From positions 744,001 through 808,000 of the forward strand of contig OY760226.1 in assembly GCA_963663395.1 (NCBI GenBank): a stretch of DNA of 64,000 bases, in the 5' to 3' direction. Below, in pieces: positions 35,020-42,620 of the stretch (position 1 is its first letter; each line of letters begins with the position of its first letter). The notes under the pieces are model-generated. The model was not told the DNA's origin, made no database searches, and was given only the letters and a program-made list of their open reading frames with translations. A program made the position numbers and the translations under genes. The DNA comes from Azophilus sp963663395 (GTDB lineage Bacteria > Pseudomonadota > Gammaproteobacteria > Pseudomonadales > Azotimanducaceae).

Positions 35020-37158
35020 TTACCGGTTCCGGCCCGGGATCAGCTTCAGGATATCGCTGGCCGCCCCGGGAATGTTCGTGCCGGGGCCGTAGATCGCCGC
35101 CACCCCGGCATCCTTGAGGAAAGCATAGTCCTGGCGCGGAATCACGCCGCCGCAGACCACGATCACGTCGCCCTTGCCGAGTGCCTCGAGTTCCTCGATC
35201 AGTTGCGGCACCAGGGTCTTGTGGCCGCCGGCGAGTGTGGATACGCCGACCACGTGGGCATCGCAGTCGCGCACGTCGATGGCCGCCTCTGCGGGGGTCT
35301 GGAAGAGTTCGCCGGCGCGCACCTCGAAGCCGAGGTCGGCAAAGGCGTTGGCAATGACCTTGGCGCCCCGGTCGTGGCCGTCCTGGCCCATCTTGACCAC
35401 CAGGATGCCGGGCGGGCGGCCCTCGAATTCGGTGAACACCTTTATCTCGTCCGCTACCCGGTGGTAGTCCTCGCCGTTCCGGTGGGCCTCGGCGTAGACG
35501 CCCCGGGTCACTTTCGCGATCGCATGGTGGCGGCCCCATACTTTTTCGAGCGCGCCGGAGACCTCGCCCACCGTGGCCCGGCGCCGGGTCGCCTCGATGC
35601 TCAGTTGCAGCAGGTTGCCCGCGCCGTTCGTGGCGGCTTCAGTCAGCTTGTCGAGGGCGCCGCGGGTGCTCGCCTCATCGCGCTTTTCGCGTATCTCGTT
35701 CAAGAGCCGGACCTGGCCGTCCCGCACCCGGGTGTTGTCCACCTCGAGCACGTCCACCTCCGAGTCGTCCTGCTCCAGGACGTACTTGTTGACGCCGACG
35801 ATCACTTCCTCGCCCTGCTCGATGCGCGCCTGGCGCCGGGCGGCGGTCTCTTCGATGCGCTGCTTGGGCATGCCGTCGATGACCGCCCGGGTCATGCCGC
35901 CGAGTTCCTCGACTTCCGCGATGAGCTTCCGGGCTTCCACGACCATGGAGTTGGTGAGGCTCTCCACGTAGTAGCTGCCGGCCAGCGGGTCCACGGTGCG
36001 GGTCACCTGGGACTCCTCGGCGATGATGATCTGCGTGTTTCGGGCAATGCGCGCAGAGAACGGCGTCGGCAGTGCGATGGCCTCGTCGAAGGCGTTGGTG
36101 TGCAGGCTCTGGGTGCCGCCGAGCACCGCAGCCAGGGCCTCGATGGTGGTGCGCACCACGTTGTTGTACGGGTCCTGTTCCTGCAGCGAGACGCCGGAGG
36201 TCTGGCAATGGGTGCGCAGCATGGAAGAGGCGGGGTTCTTCGGGTTGAACTGCTGCATCAGTTCCGCCCAGAGGATGCGCGCCGCACGCAGCTTGGCCAC
36301 TTCCATGAAGAAATTGATGCCGATGCAGAAGAAGAAGGAGAGCCTGGGGGCGAACTTGTCGATGCCGATGCCGGTGGCCAGCGCCGCGCGCACGTACTCG
36401 ATGCCGTCCGCCAGGGTGAAGGCGAGTTCCTGCACCAGGTTGGCGCCGGCCTCCTGCATGTGATAACCGGAGATGGAGATCGAGTTGAACCGGGGCATGT
36501 GCTCGGCGGTGAAGCCGATGATGTCGGCGACGATGCGCATGCTCTCCGCCGGCGGGTAGATATAGGTGTTGCGCACCATGAACTCTTTGAGAATGTCGTT
36601 CTGGATGGTGCCCGAGAGGTTCTTCGCGGAAACCCCCTGTTCCTCGGCCGCAACGATGTAGCCGGCCAGCACCGGCAGTACCGCGCCGTTCATCGTCATG
36701 GACACGCTCATCGCATCGAGCGGTATGCCGTCGAAGAGGATCTTCATGTCCTCGACGGAGTCGATCGCTACGCCCGCCTTGCCCACGTCGCCGCGCACCC
36801 GGGGATGGTCCGAGTCGTAGCCGCGGTGCGTCGCCAGGTCGAAGGCGACGGACAGGCCCTTCTGCCCCCCGGCCAGGTTGTCCCGGTAGAAGCGGTTCGA
36901 TTCCTGGGCGGTGGAGAACCCGGCGTACTGGCGGATGGTCCAGGGCCGGTTGGTGTACATGGTGGCCCGCGGGCCGCGCACGAAGGGCTCGAACCCGGGC
37001 ATGGTGTTCAGGTGCTCGAGACCCTCGAGGTCCTCGAGCGAATAAAGCGGTTTGACCGGGATGGCTTCCGGGCTCAGCCAGGTGAGGTCTTCCAGGGGCT
37101 TGCCACGCAGTTCCTTGCGGGCAAGTTCATCCCACGCGGGCTTGCTTGCTTTTGTCAT
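35020..37158 (-). CDS. Methylmalonyl-CoA mutase, single-chain adenosylcobalamin enzyme
   Basis: A 712-residue mutase converting (R)-methylmalonyl-CoA to succinyl-CoA. The TIM-barrel substrate domain includes VRGPRATMYTNRPWTIRQYA. The C-terminal cobalamin-binding domain has KMGQDGHDRGAK with the lower-ligand His at about residue 595, plus GVSTLAGGHK and VCGGVIPRQDY. Length and a complete B12 domain indicate a catalytic chain that does not need a separate small subunit. The ATG at 37158 is chosen by homology. No MeaB chaperone gene is in the window. Confidence 0.95.
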   Translation of the reverse strand: MTKASKPAWDELARKELRGKPLEDLTWLSPEAIPVKPLYSLEDLEGLEHLNTMPGFEPFVRGPRATMYTNRPWTIRQYAGFSTAQESNRFYRDNLAGGQKGLSVAFDLATHRGYDSDHPRVRGDVGKAGVAIDSVEDMKILFDGIPLDAMSVSMTMNGAVLPVLAGYIVAAEEQGVSAKNLSGTIQNDILKEFMVRNTYIYPPAESMRIVADIIGFTAEHMPRFNSISISGYHMQEAGANLVQELAFTLADGIEYVRAALATGIGIDKFAPRLSFFFCIGINFFMEVAKLRAARILWAELMQQFNPKNPASSMLRTHCQTSGVSLQEQDPYNNVVRTTIEALAAVLGGTQSLHTNAFDEAIALPTPFSARIARNTQIIIAEESQVTRTVDPLAGSYYVESLTNSMVVEARKLIAEVEELGGMTRAVIDGMPKQRIEETAARRQARIEQGEEVIVGVNKYVLEQDDSEVDVLEVDNTRVRDGQVRLLNEIREKRDEASTRGALDKLTEAATNGAGNLLQLSIEATRRRATVGEVSGALEKVWGRHHAIAKVTRGVYAEAHRNGEDYHRVADEIKVFTEFEGRPPGILVVKMGQDGHDRGAKVIANAFADLGFEVRAGELFQTPAEAAIDVRDCDAHVVGVSTLAGGHKTLVPQLIEELEALGKGDVIVVCGGVIPRQDYAFLKDAGVAAIYGPGTNIPGAASDILKLIPGRNR

Positions 37159-37423
37159 CGGCTTTTTCGGGGGCAGTTTTCCGGCGATTATATCAAGGGT
37201 CGCCGGGCGCCCCGTTTCGTTTGCACCCGGGCCGACACGGCAACGGCACGCGGGGCCGGGCGAACGGGACAAGTTCGCTCTGATTCGCGATTGCACTTGC
37301 GGTCCCCAGTGGGCGCCACTTGGGAAGCGAGCGCTTTGCAGATCATGGGTTCGATTGGTTGCCCGGCCCGCTTAGTGATAGCCTCCGACCGAAGAATCTC
37401 GCGCAGACAACAAGGGCCTGACC

Positions 37424-38344
37424 ATGCCTCTCGATTCCGACATTCAAGCCATTCTCGACCTGTTCGAGTCCATGGGCGTCCCGGACTTCTGGACGATGAC
37501 GCCCGAGGAGGCCCGCAACTTCGAACTCGCGCCGCCACCCGAAGTACCGACTCCGGTCGGTGGCGAGGTGGCCGACAGAACGATCCCGGGGTCGGAGGCC
37601 GACATACCGGTGCGCATCTATCGCCCGGGTGAAGAAAGGACGGGCGTCGTCCTGTACTTCCACGGCGGCGGCTGGGTGATCGGCGGGCTCGACAGTCACG
37701 ACGAGACCAGCCGCCATATCTGTTCCGGGTCCGGGCAGACGGTCGTTTCGGTGGACTACCGGCTGGCGCCGGAAACACGCTATCCGGGGGCCGTCACAGA
37801 CTGCTTCGATGCCACCGCCTGGGTGGCGGCCAATGCCGATGATCTGGGCGTGGATGCCGGGCGGCTGGCCGTGGCCGGAGACAGCGCCGGCGGCAATCTC
37901 GCGGCCGCAGTGGCGCAGCAGGCCAGGGACCGGGGCGGTCCGGCCATCGCCTTCCAGCTGCTGATCTACCCGGTCACCAATGCAGACTTCGATACCGCGT
38001 CATGCCTGGAAAACGCCGAGGGCTACTTTCTCACGCGCAAGGCCATGCAGTGGTTCTGGGACCACTACGCCCCGGATCCGGAAAGCCGCAGGGAGCCCTA
38101 TGCGGCGCCCCTGCTCGGAAACCTCGACGGCCTGCCGCCGGCCCTTGTGCAGACGGCCGAGTTCGACCCGCTACGTGACGAAGGCGAGGCCTATGCCGAG
38201 GCGCTGCGGGCCGCGGGCTGCGAGGTGGAACTGACCCGTTACGACGGGCTGATTCACGGGTATTTCGGGATGCAGGCAGCAGTGGCGGCGTCACGCACGG
38301 CCATGCGGCAGGCGTGTGACGCCCTTGCGAAATATCTTGGCTGA
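37424..38344 (+). CDS. Alpha/beta hydrolase fold-3 esterase (hormone-sensitive lipase family)
   Basis: A 306-residue esterase with the oxyanion-hole motif HGGGWVIGGLDSHD (about residue 78) and nucleophile elbow GDSAGGNLAAAV (about residue 152), then the Asp region FDPLRDEGEAY and catalytic His in GLIHGYFGMQ. This is the HSL/type IV esterase pattern for short or medium acyl esters. No signal peptide is present. It is divergent from the mutase gene, with 265 bp between starts. Confidence 0.92.
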   Translation: MPLDSDIQAILDLFESMGVPDFWTMTPEEARNFELAPPPEVPTPVGGEVADRTIPGSEADIPVRIYRPGEERTGVVLYFHGGGWVIGGLDSHDETSRHICSGSGQTVVSVDYRLAPETRYPGAVTDCFDATAWVAANADDLGVDAGRLAVAGDSAGGNLAAAVAQQARDRGGPAIAFQLLIYPVTNADFDTASCLENAEGYFLTRKAMQWFWDHYAPDPESRREPYAAPLLGNLDGLPPALVQTAEFDPLRDEGEAYAEALRAAGCEVELTRYDGLIHGYFGMQAAVAASRTAMRQACDALAKYLG

Positions 38345-38463
38345 GGCAGATCGTCATGGCACACGCACCGACCATGATGATTCGCCTGCGAGTCCGGAAC
38401 CCGCGGGGACGAGGACACGGCGCGCTAAAGCGCGGGGAACATCAATGCTCGGTTGTGGGATGA

Positions 38464-38575
38464 GAGCGGGTGTGAGGTGCGGGCCTCCAGCACCTTTAAA
38501 GCACTTCAGCGCGCTAAGAATCCACCGACAGCGCGCTCGCTTAGCGTGCAGGAGGACCGTACCTCGCGCCCGCTC
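38464..38575 (+). repeat. Palindromic element C, left copy (inverted relative to right copy)
   Basis: A 112-bp sequence repeated in opposite orientation at 41543-41654, with similarity extending to about 38450-38602. The element is itself an imperfect palindrome: the first 25 bases (GAGCGGGTGTGAGGTGCGGG...) pair with the last 25 (...CCGTACCTCGCGCCCGCTC), and CGCTAAG/CTTAGCG form an inner stem. This looks like a non-autonomous, MITE-like element or structured repeat. No transposase is present. It fills most of the 375-bp gap 38345-38719. Confidence 0.8.
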
Positions 38576-38663
38576 GTCGCTTGGAAAGCCAATTCCCGAA
38601 AATGTGTTCCACGAAAGTTTCGTCAGGGGATGTGCTGGCGTGGGCGCCCGGCGTACGGTTCGT

Positions 38664-38707
38664 GCCGTGTACGGCGACTGACCCCGCCGTCTACGGCGAC
38701 TGACCCC
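38664..38707 (+). repeat. Tandem 22-bp direct repeat
   Basis: Two head-to-tail copies of a 22-bp unit (GCCGTGTACGGCGACTGACC... at 38664-38685; GCCGTCTACGGCGACTGACC... at 38686-38707) with one mismatch. It ends 12 bp before the P450 ATG, so it sits in the likely 5' leader and just upstream of the GGAGGG ribosome-binding site. Confidence 0.75.
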
Positions 38708-38719
38708 GGAGGGCCGCAC

Positions 38720-39928
38720 ATGCCGGATTTCAGCTTCGAGACCATCTTCACCCCGGAGATCGTCGCCAATCCGTATCCGTTGTACCGCCAGCTGCGTGAG
38801 ACCAGTCCGGCCCTGCCGCTGGCGGAGAACAACCTGCTGGTGCTGTCCAGCTACGAACTCGCCCAGGCCGCGGTGCGTCACAAGCAACTCGGTCATGTGG
38901 ACGACCCGCGGATGACCGAGCAACAACTTGCCGAGCGGCGTGCCAACCCGGCGATCGCCGGGCTACGGCACATGATGCTGTTTCAGAACCCGCCGGACCA
39001 CACGCGTTTGCGCGGGCTGGTCGTCAAGGCATTCGATGCGCGGCGGGTGGAAGCGATGCGCACCCGCATCGCGGACATTGCCGAGAACCTCGTCGATGCC
39101 TTCATCGACCGGAAGCAGGGCGACCTTGTCAGCCTGTTCCTGCACCCGCTGCCGGTCATCGTCATCTGCGACATGCTCGGCATTCCGGAACAGGACCGGT
39201 CCGAGTTCATCGTGGGTACCCGCGTGCGGGGCCGGCTGATCGACCCGACCCCCATGACGCCGGATGAACTCGAAGAGGCCAACCGGGGCATGCTCGAAAG
39301 CCAGGCCTATTTCGAGGCGCTCTGCGACGAGCGGCGCGCCAATCCCCGGGATGACCTGATCACGGCGCTGGTGGAGAGCGAAACGGAGCACGGCAAGCTC
39401 ACCAAACAGGAGCTCACAGCCAACATCCAGCTGCTGTTCGCGGCCGGGCACGAGACCACGGTCAACCTGATGGGCAACGCGCTGCTCGCCCTGTACCGCA
39501 ACCCGGAACAACTCGCCCTCCTGAAAAACGAACCGGCGCTGATGCCCCAGGCGGTGGAGGAATTCCTGCGCTACGACAGTTCCGTGCAACTCACCGGTCG
39601 CGGCGCCCTCACGGACATGGAATTCGCGGGCATGCCGGTCGCCAAAGGAACACAGATCATCGCCCTGCTCGCCGCGGCCAACCGCGACCCGGCGGTATTC
39701 GACCAGCCCGACGAACTCGACATCACCCGGGAAGGGATTCGGCCGCTGTCGTTCGGCGGCGGCGTCCACTATTGCCTCGGCGCGCAACTTGCGCGGCTGG
39801 AGGCGGCCGAAGCCCTGAAGGTGCTGTTCCGCCGCCTGCCCGGCCTCGCCCTCGACGATATCGAAAACCCGGTCTGGAAACGGACGATCACCCTGCGCGG
39901 CGTGGTTGCCCTGCCGGCAATCTGGTGA
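38720..39928 (+). CDS. Cytochrome P450 (second copy in window)
   Basis: A 402-residue soluble P450 with the I-helix motif AAGHETTVNL, K-helix EFLRYD and heme loop FGGGVHYCLGAQLARLE. QNPPDHTRLRGLV is the B-C loop. The class resembles CYP107-like bacterial hydroxylases, but no redox partner gene is adjacent. GGAGGG lies 9 bp before the ATG. An antibiotic-biosynthesis-monooxygenase-like gene follows 18 bp downstream, probably in the same transcript. The gene sits between two inverted copies of element C. Confidence 0.92.
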   Translation: MPDFSFETIFTPEIVANPYPLYRQLRETSPALPLAENNLLVLSSYELAQAAVRHKQLGHVDDPRMTEQQLAERRANPAIAGLRHMMLFQNPPDHTRLRGLVVKAFDARRVEAMRTRIADIAENLVDAFIDRKQGDLVSLFLHPLPVIVICDMLGIPEQDRSEFIVGTRVRGRLIDPTPMTPDELEEANRGMLESQAYFEALCDERRANPRDDLITALVESETEHGKLTKQELTANIQLLFAAGHETTVNLMGNALLALYRNPEQLALLKNEPALMPQAVEEFLRYDSSVQLTGRGALTDMEFAGMPVAKGTQIIALLAAANRDPAVFDQPDELDITREGIRPLSFGGGVHYCLGAQLARLEAAEALKVLFRRLPGLALDDIENPVWKRTITLRGVVALPAIW

Positions 39929-39946
39929 TCGGGGCGGGCCCGGAAA

Positions 39947-40255
39947 GTGATTCTTGAACTGGCAATGCTGGATGTCAGGCCGGGACAGGAAAGTGAATTT
40001 GAGGAAGCGTTCGCACGCGCCCAGTCGATCGTTTCATCGATGGATGGATATGTTTCCCACGAGCTGAAACGATGTATCGAGAAGCCCTTCAGGTACGTGC
40101 TGCTGGTTCGGTGGGAGACGCTGGCCGACCATGTGGAAGGGTTCCGGAATTCGCCCCGCTACCAGGAGTGGAAACGGTTGCTGCATCACTTCTATGACCC
40201 GTTCCCCACCGTGGAGCATTTCGAGCCGATTGATGCCGTGCCGTCCCACATTTGA
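39947..40255 (+). CDS. Antibiotic biosynthesis monooxygenase (ABM) domain protein
   Basis: A 102-residue dimeric alpha+beta barrel protein: ILELAMLDVRPGQESEFEEA, then MDGYVSHELKRCIEKP and YVLLVRWETLADHVEGFRNS, ending with the FYDPFPTVEHFEPI strand. ABM proteins act as cofactor-free monooxygenases, haem-handling or uncharacterised ring-oxidising proteins. Start is GTG at 39947. Its position 18 bp after a P450 suggests they act on related compounds. Confidence 0.85.
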   Translation: MILELAMLDVRPGQESEFEEAFARAQSIVSSMDGYVSHELKRCIEKPFRYVLLVRWETLADHVEGFRNSPRYQEWKRLLHHFYDPFPTVEHFEPIDAVPSHI

Positions 40256-40599
40256 TGGAATCATGGGATGGCAGACCGGCCCGTGCCTTGATCACCCGGC
40301 AGCAGGCAAGTCGCAAGAAAGCGCAAAAGTGAAAATAGTATGGAATCGTTCAGCCTAACTTCTTGATGTCTCTGATGATTTTTCCGAGGCCCCGCGGATG
40401 GCCCCGAAACCGTCTTTTTTTCTCTCTGATTTTTCGGCATTCTAGGAAGCCTCACTAGTCGGCGCTGTATGTAAATACAGTGTATTTCTCTTCGGCAGGG
40501 CGAACGCACGACCATGGAGCGCCGGCTAGTTGAGGCCAAACTCCCCGCCCCGCTTTCTACCTGTTCCAAACGCTCGCTTTTTTGTCTTTTTCTTTTGTA
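40256..40599. other. AT-rich intergenic region with possible LexA box
   Basis: A 344-bp gap between convergent genes (ABM and CysQ), much richer in T/A tracts than its surroundings (for example a T7 run near 40425). It contains a perfect CTGT-N8-ACAG palindrome (40465-40480). A minus-strand 59-codon frame from ATG 40440 with GAGG upstream follows that palindrome, but its reality is uncertain. Confidence 0.5.
40465..40480. promoter_or_regulatory. LexA/SOS-box-like palindrome
   Basis: CTGTATGTAAATACAG matches the gammaproteobacterial LexA consensus CTGT-N8-ACAG with an AT-rich centre. It is 25 bp upstream of an ATG (40440, minus strand) preceded by GAGG. No known SOS gene is adjacent, so it is either a chance palindrome or controls a small unrecognised gene. 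Confidence 0.4.
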
Positions 40600-41442
40600 T
40601 TACAAGGTGTTAGCGTCAGGTAAGCGGTCTGCCCAGGGAAAGGCGGAGTCGGCAACCGCGATGAAATCCGGGTTCAGGAACTCCGGCTTGTTGTAGGCGA
40701 TGGGCTCTCCGTCGAGGCGCCAGACCGCACCGCCGGCGGCAGCCAGCACGGCGTGGGCGGCGGCGATGTCCCATTCGGAAGTCGGGCCCAGCCGCGGATA
40801 CAGGTCGGCATCGCCGTCAGCGAGCATGCACAGCTTCAGCGAACTGCCCATGGCCCGCCGCTCCACACCCGGAAACGTCCCGGCCAGGGCAGCCAGGTAA
40901 CGCTCCAGCCGCTGGTTCTTGTGACTTCGGCTGGCCACCACCGTCAGCGGCCGGTCTGCCGCCATCGGACGTCCGCCGATCGGGCGGGTCGTTCCGTCCT
41001 CGTGGCATTCCGCCCGTCCCGTGGCGACACAACCGAAGTAGATCTGGGCGCGCGTGGGTACGCCGACCAGTCCGAGTCGCGGTTGCCCGTTCTCGATCAA
41101 TGCAATGTTGACGGTGAACTGGCCGTTCCGGTCGACGAACTCGCGGGTTCCGTCCAGGGGGTCGATCAGCCAGTAACGCTGCCAGCGTTGCCGCTCTGCA
41201 AACGGCGGCGGCTCCGATTCCTCCGACAGCAGCGGAATTTCCGGGGTGAGGCTTGCCAGAGCCTCGGCAATGACATCGTGGGCCGCGAGATCGGCCGCGG
41301 TGAGCGGCGACGCATCGGACTTCGTCTGCACCTCGAAATCCGATTCGTAGACCTCGAGAATCGCCGCGCCGGCCCGGCGGGTCACGTCGACCAGTGCGGC
41401 GATCAGGTGTTCAGGGAGAGCAGAGGGTGGGGCTGTCGGCAT
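40600..41442 (-). CDS. cysQ: 3'(2'),5'-bisphosphate nucleotidase CysQ (inositol monophosphatase family)
   Basis: A 280-residue lithium-sensitive-type phosphatase. The metal-binding motifs are LLSEESEPPP and WLIDPLDGTREFVDRNGQFT, and the C-terminal SEWDIAAAHAVLAAAGG completes the site. CysQ removes the 3'-phosphate of PAP formed in sulfate assimilation and other sulfotransfers. The ATG at 41442 is chosen; the open frame continues upstream into element C, which adds 72 non-homologous codons that should not be part of the protein. Confidence 0.88.
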   Translation of the reverse strand: MPTAPPSALPEHLIAALVDVTRRAGAAILEVYESDFEVQTKSDASPLTAADLAAHDVIAEALASLTPEIPLLSEESEPPPFAERQRWQRYWLIDPLDGTREFVDRNGQFTVNIALIENGQPRLGLVGVPTRAQIYFGCVATGRAECHEDGTTRPIGGRPMAADRPLTVVASRSHKNQRLERYLAALAGTFPGVERRAMGSSLKLCMLADGDADLYPRLGPTSEWDIAAAHAVLAAAGGAVWRLDGEPIAYNKPEFLNPDFIAVADSAFPWADRLPDANTL

Positions 41443-41542
41443 GGAAAAGGCGTCCGGCGAGACAAAGGGCGAGACTATAGCAGCCGGCCGTCGGTGCAGG
41501 CTTTCACGGGTCACTTTTTTGGAATTGGCTCTCCAAAGCGCC

Positions 41543-41654
41543 GAGCGGGCGCGAGGTACGGTCCTCCTGCACGCTAAGCGAGCGCGCTGTCGGTGGATTC
41601 TTAGCGCGCTGAAGTGCTTTAAAGGTGCTGGAGGCCCGCACCTCACACCCGCTC
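41543..41654 (-). repeat. Palindromic element C, right copy
   Basis: Inverted copy of the 112-bp element at 38464-38575, with flanking similarity from about 41515 to 41670. Reverse-complement blocks include GGTCCTCCTGCACGCTAAGC and AGTGCTTTAAAGGTGCTGGA. The two copies bracket 3.0 kb holding P450, ABM and CysQ. It occupies the centre of the 355-bp gap 41443-41797, which otherwise has no visible gene. Confidence 0.8.
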
Positions 41655-41797
41655 TCATCTTACAGCCAACCGTTGTTCCCCGTGCTCCAGCGCGCCGCGT
41701 CAGCGCCCCGGCTCACAGGCTTGGAATCGCCTATGCTCAATTGCTGCCCGAACGCGCGCTTCGGGAACTGTATAAGCGACGCTGAAGTGGTATACCT

Positions 41798-42460
41798 GTG
41801 TCGATGATCGACTGGCACTCCATCGACACTGTGCTTCTGGACATGGACGGCACGCTGCTGGACCTCAAGTACGACAACACCCTGTGGAATCAGCTCGTGC
41901 CCGACAGGTACTGCGACGCCCGGCCATCGGCAACGCAGCGAAACAGGCAGGATCTCCTGCAGCACATGATGGACACGCGCCATACCATCGATTTCTATTG
42001 CCTGAACTATTGGGCGCGTTATACGGGCCTGGAAATCGTGGCGCTGCACCATGAACTGGCACACCTCATCCAGTACCGGCCGGGCGCCGAGTCGTTTCTT
42101 GGCTGGCTGGATCGAGAGGGCGTCCGCAGGATTCTGGTCACCAACGCCCACCGGGACAGCCTCTCGGTGAAGAACGCCTACTCCGGGTTGTGCAGGGCGA
42201 TGCACGCCACGGTGTCGTCGCACGACTACGGCCACCCCAAGGAAACGGAGTCGTTCTGGGTGCGGCTCGCGGAAAATCACCCGTTCGATACGAGCCGGAC
42301 GTTGCTCATCGACGACAGCCGGGCGGTACTCGATGCTGCCGCTGCGTACGGCATCGAGTACCTGTTGACGGTGCAGCAGCCCGACTCCGCCCGTCCGTTC
42401 CGGAAGGAACTGGCGTTTCCGGCGTTCAACGATTTCGGGGAACTGATGCCTGGCGGTTGA
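41798..42460 (+). CDS. yrfG: HAD-superfamily GMP/IMP nucleotidase (YrfG-like)
   Basis: A 220-residue HAD phosphatase, the same size as YrfG. Motif I is LLDMDGTLLDL (residues about 13-23) with the nucleophile Asp, motif II is ILVTNAHRDSL, the Lys region is HPKETESFW, and motif IV is LLIDDSRAVLDAA. The LDLKYDNTLWNQLVP stretch after motif I is characteristic of this subgroup. Start is GTG at 41798 or ATG at 41804. Confidence 0.88.
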   Translation: MSMIDWHSIDTVLLDMDGTLLDLKYDNTLWNQLVPDRYCDARPSATQRNRQDLLQHMMDTRHTIDFYCLNYWARYTGLEIVALHHELAHLIQYRPGAESFLGWLDREGVRRILVTNAHRDSLSVKNAYSGLCRAMHATVSSHDYGHPKETESFWVRLAENHPFDTSRTLLIDDSRAVLDAAAAYGIEYLLTVQQPDSARPFRKELAFPAFNDFGELMPGG

Positions 42461-42620
42461 CCGGGCGTGTGAATACCGCATTGACGCGTTGCCCTGCCTC
42501 TGAAACCATATCGCCTGCGAGAAAGGACACTGGCACGTGCCCGGTTCCCTCGATTCTGGCTGGTTCGACCGCCGGAGGGCTCTGGCATAATCGTTGAACG
42601 CAGGGGGACCGCATCAGTTA

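Noticed and set aside
35011..37632. 873-codon plus-strand open frame
   Set aside because: Antisense to methylmalonyl-CoA mutase, which is complete with a cobalamin motif.
40600..41658. CysQ starting at 41658 with 72 extra N-terminal residues
   Set aside because: The extension is translated from repeat element C and matches the unrelated left copy at 38.46-38.58 kb; the family start fits ATG 41442.
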